A DNA stretch of 64,000 nucleotides. Source: Lentisphaerota bacterium. Lineage in GTDB: Bacteria > Verrucomicrobiota > Lentisphaeria > Victivallales > Victivallaceae. Under the pieces are notes generated by a model. That model made no database searches. It was not told the DNA's origin and saw nothing but the letters and a program-made list of their open reading frames with translations. Location of the stretch: positions 62,001 to 126,000 of the forward strand of contig SUVW01000005.1 of assembly GCA_015061815.1 (NCBI GenBank), written 5' to 3'. A program made the translations under genes and the position numbers. Below are positions 52,477-61,471 of this stretch, piece by piece. Every line of letters starts with the position of its first letter. The first letter of the stretch is position 1.

Positions 52477-54561
52477 TTATTCATTCGTTTGTAAAAAATC
52501 ATAAATTTTCCGTTGACTTCTGGATTGCAGAGGATTTTTTCCTGCAGGACGGGAATAATTGCCATTTGGCAGCAGCCCCCTTTTCTTATCACGGTCATGA
52601 AGGTGATAATCCAAAATTTTCATGATTTTTCTTTTGATGTTTTTATCCCGGACCGGGAACATCAATTCTATTCTCCGGTCAAGATTGCGCGGCATCCAGT
52701 CTGCACTGGAACAGTACAACTCATCATTTCCGTTGTTGCCGAAGTAAAACACTCTGGAGTGTTCCAAAAAACGGTCAATAATACTGATTATACGGAGATT
52801 TTTCTCTTTTTTTTGTATCCGGCAGCAGCATATACCTCTGACGATCAAATCGATTTTTACCCCGCTGGCAGCAGCCTGATGAATAAGATTGACCAATTCC
52901 GGATCAGAAAAACTGTTCATTTTTGCAATGATCCGTCCTTTGCTGCCAAGCTTTATTTCCCGGGTTATCAGGTGGATCAATTTTCGGCGCAAATCAAATG
53001 GTGCAGTACTGATTGCATTCCATTTTTCCGGCGGTTCGGTACTGCCGCTCAACAAATTGAAAAGCACCGCTGCATCAGCAGTCAATTCCGGATCGCAGCT
53101 CAATAAACTGAAATCTGTGTACAATTCCGCCGTCCGGTCATTATAATTGCCGGTGCCGAAGTGAACATAACTGTGTAAAGCTCCGGCTTCTTTGCGGACG
53201 ATAAGCAGAGCTTTGCAATGAACTTTCAACCCCGGCACACCATAAGCGACATGAGCTCCGGAAAGGTCGAGCAATTCTGCCCACGCAATGTTGTTGCTTT
53301 CATCAAAGCGTGCTTTTAATTCGACCAGAACGGTGACCTGCTTGCCGTTTTCGGCAGCGCGCCTCAAAGCTTTTACCACCGGGGAATTGCCGCTTACCCG
53401 GTAAAGAGTCTGTTTGATAGCTACCACAGCCGGATCCTCGGCGGCCTCTTCCAGCAGCCGGATCAATGGATCAAAACTCTGGTATGGGTGTACCAGAAGA
53501 ATATTTTTTTCGGCAGCGATGGCATCGAATACCAGCGGATATTTGGAAAAAAGTTCCGGAGTCTGCGGGGGCCAAACCGGTTCAAGCAGATCCGGACGAT
53601 TGATTTTATCAATCAATTCAGCATATTGCTTGAGATGTAAAGCTCCGGGCATGCGGTAACAGAATTCGGGTTCAAGTTCCAAAGATGAAGTCAGATATTT
53701 CTGGAGCGCAGTATCACAGTACCCGGTTGAAAACTCCAACCGCACCGGAGCGCGGGAACGGCGTTGACGGAGTTTATTCTGTAAAGCATGCAGCAGATCT
53801 TCGCAGTCATCATTGTCGATGGAATAGTCCATATCTCTGGTTATCCGGAAAAGCTGCATCGCCTGGATTATTCCTCCGGGGAACAGTAATCCGGCATTTT
53901 CGGCGATCAATTCTTCCAGCATGATGAAAGATTTTTCTCCGTTCCGTTTCCCGGGGACAGAGATAAAACGGTCAAATAGTTCCGGAACTTCCACAAAAGC
54001 GGTAAGTTTTTTTTTGCTCTTGGGAAAGAACAGTTTGAGAGCCAACTCGACAGCTCCGGAATTCAACAGAGGAAACGGATGTGATGGATCGACAGCCAGC
54101 GGTGTGAGTGCCGGCATGATCTCCTGTTGAAAAAAAATGGTCATCTGCGCTTGGATATCCCCGGATAAATCCCGGAATTTGCGGATGAAAACACCTTCAG
54201 TTTCCAGTTGCGGTATGATATGGTCGTTCAGCAGGGAATACTGTTTTTTCAGCATGATGGAAATTTTTTTCCGGGCATGCATCAATTGTTGGGATGGAGT
54301 CTTTCCGGCCGGGTCGCATTTGTTTACTCCGGCATGGATCAATTGACGTAATCCGGCAACTCTGACCATGAAAAATTCATCAAGATTACTGCTGAATATC
54401 GCAATGAATTTTAATCTTTCCAGCAAAGGATTCACCGGAAAGCGCGCTTCATCCAGTACCCGGTCATTGAAGTCGAGCCACGATAACTCCCTGTTGATAA
54501 AAAGATCAGGGTCTGAAAAGGTTTTCGAACCAGTTTTTTGCTTCGGGATTGTAGTATTCAT
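52477..54561 (-). CDS. ppk1: Polyphosphate kinase 1
   Basis: Protein of 694 residues that reversibly makes polyphosphate from ATP. The N-terminal FINRELSWLDFNDRVLDEA and SSNLDEFFMVRVAGLRQL are family signatures. VHPYQSFDPLIRLL and IKQTLYRVSG line the ATP site, the phosphorylated His lies in YVHFGTGNYND, and the second PLD-like half carries ADWMPRNLDRRIEL. The track start would bury the N-terminus in the upstream lipoprotein gene; the ATG at 54561 gives a normal length with a 56-bp overlap. Confidence 0.93.
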   Translation of the reverse strand: MNTTIPKQKTGSKTFSDPDLFINRELSWLDFNDRVLDEARFPVNPLLERLKFIAIFSSNLDEFFMVRVAGLRQLIHAGVNKCDPAGKTPSQQLMHARKKISIMLKKQYSLLNDHIIPQLETEGVFIRKFRDLSGDIQAQMTIFFQQEIMPALTPLAVDPSHPFPLLNSGAVELALKLFFPKSKKKLTAFVEVPELFDRFISVPGKRNGEKSFIMLEELIAENAGLLFPGGIIQAMQLFRITRDMDYSIDNDDCEDLLHALQNKLRQRRSRAPVRLEFSTGYCDTALQKYLTSSLELEPEFCYRMPGALHLKQYAELIDKINRPDLLEPVWPPQTPELFSKYPLVFDAIAAEKNILLVHPYQSFDPLIRLLEEAAEDPAVVAIKQTLYRVSGNSPVVKALRRAAENGKQVTVLVELKARFDESNNIAWAELLDLSGAHVAYGVPGLKVHCKALLIVRKEAGALHSYVHFGTGNYNDRTAELYTDFSLLSCDPELTADAAVLFNLLSGSTEPPEKWNAISTAPFDLRRKLIHLITREIKLGSKGRIIAKMNSFSDPELVNLIHQAAASGVKIDLIVRGICCCRIQKKEKNLRIISIIDRFLEHSRVFYFGNNGNDELYCSSADWMPRNLDRRIELMFPVRDKNIKRKIMKILDYHLHDRDKKRGLLPNGNYSRPAGKNPLQSRSQRKIYDFLQTNE

Positions 54562-55087
54562 AATTCTTTTTGGCAAACTTGACAATGCCTCTGGCAGTAT
54601 AATTATCAACTCCGATCCGGACTCTGACCCAATCTTTAGATCCATCCTGATAACTTTCCGGGATAAAAGAACCGGCATAACGGTCATCGACCATCATTAC
54701 CACTTCCCGGTTTTTATTTCCTCCGGTCAGCATCATCCATTGGGTTTTTCCCATGCGGTCAATACGGATTTCCAAATCATATATGTCCGGATTTCCCGGA
54801 CGTGGAATCGCCCGGGCCTGCCGGATGCGTTTGCTGCTGAAAAGAGCATTGGTATTGATGCATACAGTATTTTCATGATCGATATTGATCTCTCTTTCCA
54901 ACATGGTTGCGCGCGGATATTTGACAACCTCAAATATGCCGATGTTGAACCGGGTTTCAAATTCATCACTGGAAGGATCTTCAGAAGTATAACTCTCTTC
55001 CAGAGCTTCCCGGAAAATTTCACATCCGGAAAAGAGGAACATGCCGCACGCCAGCAGTGTCAGATAACGCAGTTTTAATGATTTCAT
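54506..55087 (-). CDS. Hypothetical lipoprotein
   Basis: Protein of 193 residues with a lipoprotein signal (MKSLKLRYLTLLACGMFLFSGC). The mature part is mixed alpha/beta with no family I recognise; motifs such as RIRQARAIPRPGNPDIYDL and NYTARGIVKFAKKNYEYY are seen once. GGAG lies 9 nt before the ATG at 55087. It overlaps ppk1 by 56 bp. Envelope location is supported only by the lipobox. Confidence 0.7.
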   Translation of the reverse strand: MKSLKLRYLTLLACGMFLFSGCEIFREALEESYTSEDPSSDEFETRFNIGIFEVVKYPRATMLEREINIDHENTVCINTNALFSSKRIRQARAIPRPGNPDIYDLEIRIDRMGKTQWMMLTGGNKNREVVMMVDDRYAGSFIPESYQDGSKDWVRVRIGVDNYTARGIVKFAKKNYEYYNPEAKNWFENLFRP

Positions 55088-55130
55088 CAATAAAATCTCC
55101 AAAAAATGTGATTAAAATCCTTTTTGCTTC

Positions 55131-55159
55131 TTGCGAAGCATTTGATGTTCATGTATATT
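55131..55159 (+). promoter_or_regulatory. Promoter of the aroE operon
   Basis: TTGCGA, 17-bp spacer, TATATT, about 41 bp before the aroE ATG. Confidence 0.6.
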
Positions 55160-55200
55160 AACCCCAAAAGCATAAAATTTCCAGTCAAAGTGATAAAAAA

Positions 55201-56046
55201 ATGAGAAAATATTTGGTAATTGGCGATCCGGTGGGGCACAGCAGGTCTCCCGGGATGCAGAATGCGGCATTTGAGGCTGCCGGGTTGGGGCGGCCATACG
55301 GACGGCAGTTGGTTCATCCGGAAGAGTTGGCGGAATTCTTTGAATATGCCCGTGAGAATCTGGCCGGAGTCAATTTGACCGTGCCGCATAAACTGCAGGC
55401 CGCAGAGTTGTCTGATGAATTGACCCCGAGAGCCGAAGCTTGCGGAAGTGTGAATACTTTGATCATTTCCGACCGGAGGATCATAGGAGATTCCACCGAC
55501 GGAATCGGATTGGAAGAAGCGTTGAAATATTGTTTTAACGATACTCTTGCCGGAAAAAGGATAGTTTTCTGCGGGGCGGGCGGCGCGGCCCGGGCTACGG
55601 CAGTTCATCTGGCCGGGTGCGGAGTGCAGGATGTGAGCTTTATCAACCGGACTTTATCCAAAGCGGAGGAACTTTCTGCTCTGTGCCGCACTCTTTATCC
55701 GGACGTTTCCGGCGTTTGTACGACATTTGCTGATGAGAATGACGTTGAGATGCTTTTGGAGTCGGCAGATTACTTGATTCAGGCGACATCAGTAGGTTTG
55801 AAACCTGACGATCCGTCACCATTGGCCGGAAAGTTTTTTCATCCGGGAATGAAAGTGAAAATTTTTGATACGATTTATCATCCGACAGCGTTGCAAAAGA
55901 TTGCCGCTGCCAACGGGATCGCGTGTGTCAACGGTATGGAAATGCTGATCCGGCAGGGGGCGGCCAGCTTTGAGTTGTGGACCGGGGTCAAGCCGGATTT
56001 GTCTGCCATGCGACGCGGATTTGAAGCTGGAGGAGATGGTGCATGA
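55201..56046 (+). CDS. aroE: Shikimate dehydrogenase
   Basis: Protein of 281 residues of the aromatic amino acid pathway, reducing 3-dehydroshikimate with NADPH. The substrate site HSRSPGMQNAAF and NLTVPHK with catalytic Lys, the cofactor loop FCGAGGAARATAVHL, the ATSVGLKP segment and the C-terminal GMEMLIRQGAASFELWTG are all present. It overlaps pilD by 4 bp. Confidence 0.94.
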   Translation: MRKYLVIGDPVGHSRSPGMQNAAFEAAGLGRPYGRQLVHPEELAEFFEYARENLAGVNLTVPHKLQAAELSDELTPRAEACGSVNTLIISDRRIIGDSTDGIGLEEALKYCFNDTLAGKRIVFCGAGGAARATAVHLAGCGVQDVSFINRTLSKAEELSALCRTLYPDVSGVCTTFADENDVEMLLESADYLIQATSVGLKPDDPSPLAGKFFHPGMKVKIFDTIYHPTALQKIAAANGIACVNGMEMLIRQGAASFELWTGVKPDLSAMRRGFEAGGDGA

Positions 56047-56918
56047 GCGGATGGGATATTTCATCATGGTACTTTGATTCTCCCAAGGATTGGTTTACTG
56101 TTTGGGGAATGGGGTATCCCGGGGTGTGGATTTTTGTCATTTTCTGGATATTTGCATTCGGGGCATGTATCGGCAGTTTTCTCAATGTTTGTATCTGGCG
56201 GATACCGCGTGGAGAATCTCTTTCCAAAGCTTCCAGCCACTGCACAGTTTGCGGAAATCCGATCCGCTGGTATGATAATATTCCGGTGATCAGTTATCTT
56301 GTTTTGCGCGGCAGATGCCGGGCATGCCGCACTCCGTATTCATCCAGTTATTTCTGGGTGGAACTTATTTGCGGTTTTCTTATCGCGATGACAGTGGTTA
56401 AAACCGGATTATCGGAACAGATACCGGAGCTGATTCCGATGCGGATGTTGATGATATTCTTTGGGATATCCTGTGCCATGACCGATATCCGGTTCAGGGT
56501 GGTTCCGGATAAATTGACATATTCGGGAATGGTCTTCGCATTGATTTTTGCGGTGATTTTTCCGGAAAGTCAAATGACATCCGACCGGTTGCAGGCGTTA
56601 TTGAATGTGCTGACATCGGGAGTGATCCCCGCCGGAGTGCTGGCGGTGTTTGCCCAGTTATGTAAATTGTGCTGCAACCGGGAGGCGATCGGTTGCGGTG
56701 ATATAAAATTCATTGCCTTATGCGGAATGCTGCTGGGGATACCGGGCGCATTTTTTGCGCTGCTTTCCGGTTCGGTTGCCGGTTTGCTCTGGGGCGTGCT
56801 GGTGAAGCGTCAATTGAATGGGGTATTGGCATTTGTGCCATTTATTACTCTGGGTGCATGGGGATGGATTTTCTTTGACCGGCAGATATTGGATATTTTC
56901 AAAATGATATATTGTTAA
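56043..56918 (+). CDS. pilD: Prepilin peptidase / N-methyltransferase (A24 family)
   Basis: Integral membrane protein of 291 residues that cleaves prepilin leaders and methylates the new N-terminus. The N-terminal domain has the GSFLNVCIWRIPRGESL motif and two zinc-binding CxxC pairs (CTVCG, CRACR). The catalytic Asp residues lie in AMTDIRFRVVPD and IGCGDIKFIAL. This is the natural processing enzyme for the FTLIE-type prepilins at 29.7-32 kb. It is co-translated with aroE by an ATGA overlap. Confidence 0.93.
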   Translation: MSGWDISSWYFDSPKDWFTVWGMGYPGVWIFVIFWIFAFGACIGSFLNVCIWRIPRGESLSKASSHCTVCGNPIRWYDNIPVISYLVLRGRCRACRTPYSSSYFWVELICGFLIAMTVVKTGLSEQIPELIPMRMLMIFFGISCAMTDIRFRVVPDKLTYSGMVFALIFAVIFPESQMTSDRLQALLNVLTSGVIPAGVLAVFAQLCKLCCNREAIGCGDIKFIALCGMLLGIPGAFFALLSGSVAGLLWGVLVKRQLNGVLAFVPFITLGAWGWIFFDRQILDIFKMIYC

Positions 56919-56936
56919 GTTATGGAGGATGAAATA

Positions 56937-57431
56937 ATGGCGAATGAAAAGCACACACGGCCGTCATGGGATCAGTATTTTATGGACATCGCTCATGTTG
57001 CAGCGAGCCGGAGCAATTGCAGCCGCCGTCAGGTGGCGGCGGTAGTTGTCCGGGACAGACAAATCATTTCCACCGGCTACAACGGCACACCGCGCGGGAT
57101 AAAGAATTGTTCGGAAGGCGGATGCCCCCGTTGCAATTCCGATGTTCCCAGCGGCGAGGGATTGGGGCAGTGTTTGTGCAGTCATGCTGAAGAAAATGCT
57201 ATTGTTCAGGCGGCATACAATGGCATCAGGTTGAAAGGCGCGACACTTTATACAACATTCAGCCCATGCCTGCTTTGCGCGAAAATGATCATTAATGCAG
57301 GTATCGTTGAAGTTGTTTATCATCAGCATTATACGATAGATGATGTTTCGATGCGTCTGCTGCACGAAGCCGGGGTTGCGGTGCGTTCTGTTGATGAGAG
57401 TGAAAATGGGTGTGATTGCAAAAATCAATAG
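56937..57431 (+). CDS. dCMP deaminase
   Basis: Protein of 164 residues of the cytidine/deoxycytidylate deaminase family. The zinc-site motifs are HAEENAI (His and catalytic Glu) and PCLLCAKMI. The GYNGTPRG loop and the extra Cys-rich insert GGCPRCNSD are typical of dCMP deaminase (ComEB-type), giving dUMP for dTMP synthesis. GGAGG 9 nt upstream favours the ATG at 56937 over 56922. Confidence 0.92.
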   Translation: MANEKHTRPSWDQYFMDIAHVAASRSNCSRRQVAAVVVRDRQIISTGYNGTPRGIKNCSEGGCPRCNSDVPSGEGLGQCLCSHAEENAIVQAAYNGIRLKGATLYTTFSPCLLCAKMIINAGIVEVVYHQHYTIDDVSMRLLHEAGVAVRSVDESENGCDCKNQ

Positions 57432-57445
57432 CACCGATTCATAAT

Positions 57446-57494
57446 AAAAAACGCACTCCAAAAGTTGAATTCAACTTTTGAGTGCGTTTTTTTG
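57446..57494 (+). terminator. Bidirectional rho-independent terminator
   Basis: AAAAAACGCACTC-CAAAAGTTGAA pairs with TTCAACTTTTG-AGTGCGTTTTTT, an almost perfect long palindrome. It ends the dCMP deaminase gene and, on the minus strand, the rubredoxin gene. Confidence 0.93.
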
Positions 57495-57527
57495 CAACAG
57501 TCTGATTTTATGCTGTTTTAACTGCGG

Positions 57528-57686
57528 TCATTCTTCGGTAAAGCTCTCTTTGCCGACGCCGCAAGCCGGGCAATTCCAGGTATCCGGCAAATCTTCAAAC
57601 GCAGTTCCCGGAGCGATGCCGTTATCCGGATCGCCGACTGCGGGATCATAAACATAGCCGCAAACTTCGCATACATACTTTTTCAT
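57528..57686 (-). CDS. Rubredoxin
   Basis: Protein of 52 residues, missed by the ORF track because of its size. The iron-binding cysteines occur as [12 protein letters not shown] and [10 protein letters not shown], with the conserved [11 protein letters not shown] between. It carries electrons in anaerobic detoxification or oxidative-stress systems. AAGGAG precedes the ATG. Partner enzymes are not adjacent. Confidence 0.96.
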   Translation of the reverse strand: MKKYVCEVCGYVYDPAVGDPDNGIAPGTAFEDLPDTWNCPACGVGKESFTEE

Positions 57687-57769
57687 GATTTTTCTCCTTC
57701 TGACAAAGTATTTTGATCAAAAATTTTTCCTTGCGGCAAAATATCTGCTTCACTTTACCGCACAATCCT

Positions 57770-57797
57770 AATATATATCTTTTTTGCAAAATTACAA
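57770..57797 (-). promoter_or_regulatory. Promoter of rubredoxin
   Basis: Minus-strand TTGTAA, 16-bp spacer, TATATT. Confidence 0.5.
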
Positions 57798-57820
57798 GCA
57801 GAAAACAGTGAAATATCTTT

Positions 57821-59764
57821 TCAGATTTTATTTTCGATTTCGGCGTATGCTTTACGGTTCAATTGCAGTTTATCAATGCATTCCTGCAGATCAGGATGAA
57901 TTTCCTGCATCATATTTCCATCGTAATCGTAGTCGATCCAGCAATCTTCCGAAGAGTTGCCGCAAGTACCTGTCGGGCGCATAAAGTGGAACGCATCATG
58001 CTTGAAAAAAGGTTTGGTTATTTTATCTTTATCTCTGCGCATCATGGATTTCAATTCATCCAAATATTTGGAATATACCTCTTGACAGGAGCAATTATGT
58101 TTTACGCATATTGCCGCCGCCATACCGGCAACTTCACCCAGCATTCCGAGAGTTCGCATGACCCGGACGGAAGAAAATGCGATATGTGACAGGCTTAAAC
58201 AGCGTCCGGCCAGAAAAAGATTTTTCATATCTTTGGCATACATGCAGCGATAGGGGATCGGATATGGTTTAGGCAGAACAAGGTGGTATGCACAGGATTG
58301 GAATGGTTCCTTGAATTTTTCACAGTTGGCCGGATCGGCAAAGTGCAGATCAATGCTCCAGGTGGCACATCCGGTGGCATCCGGATAAACTGTCGAATTG
58401 AGTAAATCGTTTTGAGTAAGGATCAAATCACCCTTGACCCGGTAACTTTCCCGCTTGCCGCCGATTGCAGAAACCCATTCCAAATCCATCTTTTCCCACT
58501 CTTTTTTGCGTTTGGAACGGTTTTTCAGGAACGACCAGTTTGCATAACAGCTCATCAATCCGTAATCCCGGATATATTCGATATCCATGACCTGATCCAG
58601 AAATTGTCCGCATTCCCAATCCCAGCAGCAATCAAAGCGGGGAATGGCATTTTCTTCGTTGAATTCTATTCCCCAGTCGATATCAGGAAAATCGACTTTG
58701 AATTCTTTTTTGCGTGTTTCCCAGAGGACGGAGTGCCCCATTACGGTACGTGCCGGGTGTTCCGGAGCAAGGAATTCGTTGAATTCCCCGCGTCCTTCGC
58801 TGCCGTACATTACTTCGCAACCGCAGCTTCTGGCGATGAATGCATCTCCGGTGGCATCCACGAAAAAGTGTCCCCGCCGGCGGGTTTCTTTTCCGGTTCT
58901 GACCGAACGGGTGATTATTGCGGATATTTTTTCGGGATCATCCGGCAGATGTTCCACCGCGATCACGCACTCATAAAAGAGAAGATTTTGTTTCCGTTTG
59001 AATAGAGCCGCTTTCCGGTCATCCTCAAAAAGTTCTTTATCTTTTTTCATGCCGGGGCTGCCGCAGACCGGACTGATCATCCGGGCAAACCGGCCCAGTT
59101 CCGGATACGGATCATGTCCGGTAACACCGCCGGTCCAAACCCGGATTTCGGAACTGCCGCATCCTCCGGCGACCGGACGATCCTGCAGCACAAGCGTTTT
59201 CAAATTCTCATCTTCAGCGGCAAGTGCGGCGCAAAGACCGGCATAACCGCCGCCGCAGATAAGCAGATCATAAACTTCCGGATCATCCTCTATTACGGTG
59301 TTGCATATTTCCCTGCGGAAAAGCTGCAATTTTTCCGGATGATCCGGCGGGATATCTCCTGGATCATTGGTTATGTAAATTGCGTCACAGCGGCCGTCGA
59401 ACCCGGTCAAATCATGCAGGGCCAACAGATGTTTGCCGCCGTTTAATCTCATTGAACCGCAAAACTGCCAGTTCCACTCCGGGCCGTTGGTTCCCAATTC
59501 GGTGTCAAATGCTTTATCATCGACCAGCAGCTGAAATCTTCCGGCACTGCTGCCGCGTTGCCAAACTGCACTCCAATCCCGGGTGCGGGCAAAGAAATAC
59601 CATGTTCCGTTTTCCGGAAGTTCGATTTCCGTCTTTGCATCTGCTACCGGACGGCCGATGCCGTGTGCAAATATCCAGAAAGAACCCATTGCTTCGCGGC
59701 ATTGAGTTTCGACACTCCAACCGCCGAGATCGTCAAAGGTTTCGCATTCGATGAAAAAGCGCAT
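57821..59764 (-). CDS. FAD-dependent oxidoreductase with N-terminal carbohydrate-binding-like domain
   Basis: Protein of 647 residues. Residues about 1-155 form a beta-rich domain (FFIECETFDDLGGW, NGTWYFFARTRDW) that looks like a lectin- or carbohydrate-binding fold. From about residue 168 an FAD-oxidoreductase core begins, with DLLICGGGYAGLCAALAA, the FVDATGDAFIARSCG motif and FLAGRCLSLSH near the C-terminus, fitting the FAD_oxidored group. Substrate unknown; context with an SDR oxidoreductase and IclR regulator suggests sugar or polyol oxidation. GAGGAAA precedes the ATG. Last gene of the iclR operon. Confidence 0.8.
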   Translation of the reverse strand: MRFFIECETFDDLGGWSVETQCREAMGSFWIFAHGIGRPVADAKTEIELPENGTWYFFARTRDWSAVWQRGSSAGRFQLLVDDKAFDTELGTNGPEWNWQFCGSMRLNGGKHLLALHDLTGFDGRCDAIYITNDPGDIPPDHPEKLQLFRREICNTVIEDDPEVYDLLICGGGYAGLCAALAAEDENLKTLVLQDRPVAGGCGSSEIRVWTGGVTGHDPYPELGRFARMISPVCGSPGMKKDKELFEDDRKAALFKRKQNLLFYECVIAVEHLPDDPEKISAIITRSVRTGKETRRRGHFFVDATGDAFIARSCGCEVMYGSEGRGEFNEFLAPEHPARTVMGHSVLWETRKKEFKVDFPDIDWGIEFNEENAIPRFDCCWDWECGQFLDQVMDIEYIRDYGLMSCYANWSFLKNRSKRKKEWEKMDLEWVSAIGGKRESYRVKGDLILTQNDLLNSTVYPDATGCATWSIDLHFADPANCEKFKEPFQSCAYHLVLPKPYPIPYRCMYAKDMKNLFLAGRCLSLSHIAFSSVRVMRTLGMLGEVAGMAAAICVKHNCSCQEVYSKYLDELKSMMRRDKDKITKPFFKHDAFHFMRPTGTCGNSSEDCWIDYDYDGNMMQEIHPDLQECIDKLQLNRKAYAEIENKI

Positions 59765-59792
59765 GATATTTCCTCAAGAAAATTAAAAGGTT

Positions 59793-60515
59793 TTACATCG
59801 GGCAAATGTCCTGGATCACCGGTTGGATAACCACATCCGGAATTGCCAGATGATCCGGGGTTTCCAGAATTTCTTTTACCAGCACGCCGAGTTCTTCCGG
59901 AGAGGTGCATTTGGCGGCAAGTTCCGGATTTTCCGATGCTCCGGAAATATTGGCAGCATTGTTGAAGTTGGTCTGTCCCCAGCTGGGAGTGAGGCAGGTT
60001 ACCCGGATACCGTACTGGCGCAATTCGGTATATAATCCGTGACTGAATTTTGCCAGTCCGGCTTTGGCGGCGGTATAAATGCTCCAACCGGGCCAGGCGT
60101 AGAGAGCGCAAACGCTGGAAACATTGATGATCGTGCCGGATTTTTTCTTTTCCATGATTTTGGCGGCCCGGGAACATCCGAGGATCGCACCGGTAAGATT
60201 GATGTTGATGGTGGAGATGATATCTTCATCGCGCTGTTGTGAAACGGGAACCAGATTGCCTCCGGCACCGGCATTGTTAACCAGAACATCGATATCATTG
60301 CCCATCGCATCAATTATTTTATCCCAATCCGCACCGCAGGAAACATCGGCACAAACCGCATGGATATTTAATTTTTCAGCGGTTTCGCGCAACTTTTTCT
60401 CATTTCTGCCGGTTATCCAAACTTCTGCTCCGGCTTGAGCCAGAATAGAAGCAATACCTTTGCCATAACCGGAAGATCCTCCGGTCACCAACACTTTTTT
60501 CCCTTTCAGCTGCAT
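59793..60515 (-). CDS. SDR-family oxidoreductase
   Basis: Classical short-chain dehydrogenase of 240 residues. NAD(P)-binding VTGGSSGYGKGIA, NNAGAGG, the catalytic Ser in IINVSSVCALY and YTAAKAGLAKF (YxxxK) are present. The substrate is not evident. AAAGGA precedes the ATG at 60515; the track start runs into iclR. It is 14 bp after iclR and 28 bp before the FAD enzyme, so the three are an operon. Confidence 0.87.
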   Translation of the reverse strand: MQLKGKKVLVTGGSSGYGKGIASILAQAGAEVWITGRNEKKLRETAEKLNIHAVCADVSCGADWDKIIDAMGNDIDVLVNNAGAGGNLVPVSQQRDEDIISTININLTGAILGCSRAAKIMEKKKSGTIINVSSVCALYAWPGWSIYTAAKAGLAKFSHGLYTELRQYGIRVTCLTPSWGQTNFNNAANISGASENPELAAKCTSPEELGVLVKEILETPDHLAIPDVVIQPVIQDICPM

Positions 60516-60529
60516 AAAAAATCCTTTCG

Positions 60530-61300
60530 TTAAAGTGTGAATATTGATTCTGCCGCCTCTTTTAAATACGGAACGGCCGACTGCATTTTCTCTTCTGTAA
60601 GTCGTGATGCCGGACCGCTTATCCACAAAGCCGCCCTGATTTTCCGGGCGGTATCGAAGACCGGTACCGCGACACAGTGGATATCCAAATCTTCTTCTCC
60701 CCGGTCAAATGCGGCTCCGGATTTCCGGATGGAAGCAAATTCTTTGAATAATGCCTGCGCATTTCGGACAGTATATTCTGTGAAGCGGGAAAAAGAGATG
60801 GTTTTCATCAATTCTTCCTGTTGATTTTCCGGCATATTGGCCATGATCGCTTTGGCCGGGGCGGCTGAATGAAGCGGAAAATTGTGGCCGATTTCCAGAA
60901 CAACTTTTACCGGGAAACGGGAAATTTCCTGATGCAGGATCACACCGCGATCTCCATGAATGATCCCCAGCAAAACCGTTTCACCGACTTTGTCGCGCAG
61001 CTTCCGCATGGGGTTTTCTGCAAGGGCGACCAGAGATGTGCTGCCGGCAGCTTGAAATGCCAGACTGCCCAATTTGCCGGTAACCTGAAAACGGCCGTCA
61101 GCGCGGCGGCGGATATAGTTGGCTTCTGCCAAAGTAGTCAACATGCGGAAAAGAGTTGCCGGGGGGATCCCGGTTGATTCCAGCTCACCCGGCAAACATC
61201 CCTCCGGAAAGGAGCAAATGTTTTCTAACAGGCGCAATCCCCGGGCCAGAGCCGGAACGATGTAAGGATTATCACGGTTTTCGATGCTTGCTTTTTTCAT
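60530..61300 (-). CDS. IclR-family transcriptional regulator
   Basis: Protein of 256 residues with an N-terminal winged helix (RGLRLLENICSF, IPPATLFRMLTTLAEANYI) and a C-terminal effector-binding GAF-like domain (ETVLLGIIHGDRGVILHQE, PLHSAAPAKAIMA). IclR proteins sense small carboxylates or sugar-derived acids and control nearby catabolic genes. It leads the operon with the SDR and FAD oxidoreductase, so it may regulate itself and both. Confidence 0.9.
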   Translation of the reverse strand: MKKASIENRDNPYIVPALARGLRLLENICSFPEGCLPGELESTGIPPATLFRMLTTLAEANYIRRRADGRFQVTGKLGSLAFQAAGSTSLVALAENPMRKLRDKVGETVLLGIIHGDRGVILHQEISRFPVKVVLEIGHNFPLHSAAPAKAIMANMPENQQEELMKTISFSRFTEYTVRNAQALFKEFASIRKSGAAFDRGEEDLDIHCVAVPVFDTARKIRAALWISGPASRLTEEKMQSAVPYLKEAAESIFTL

Positions 61301-61334
61301 ATCTGAATTACTGCTCCATTGATCTTGGAAGTAT

Positions 61335-61363
61335 AATATATCATATAAGAAAATTTATTTCAA
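61335..61363 (-). promoter_or_regulatory. Promoter of the iclR operon
   Basis: Minus-strand TTGAAA, 17-bp spacer, TATATT, about 35 bp before the iclR ATG. Confidence 0.7.
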
Positions 61364-61383
61364 TAGTGAAATGTGTTTTTTTT

Positions 61384-61412
61384 GAAAAAAATCCCGGACA
61401 ACGTTGCGGGAT
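61384..61412 (-). terminator. Terminator after the MmeI-like gene
   Basis: Minus-strand ATCCCG / CGGGAT 6-bp stem around a 10-nt loop followed by a TTTTTTT run, about 60 bp beyond the stop. Confidence 0.7.
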
Positions 61413-61471
61413 AGGCGAAGTTGTTTCGGAACGGGGGCGACAGATCAGATATTGAGGCGGCAAAAGTAATT

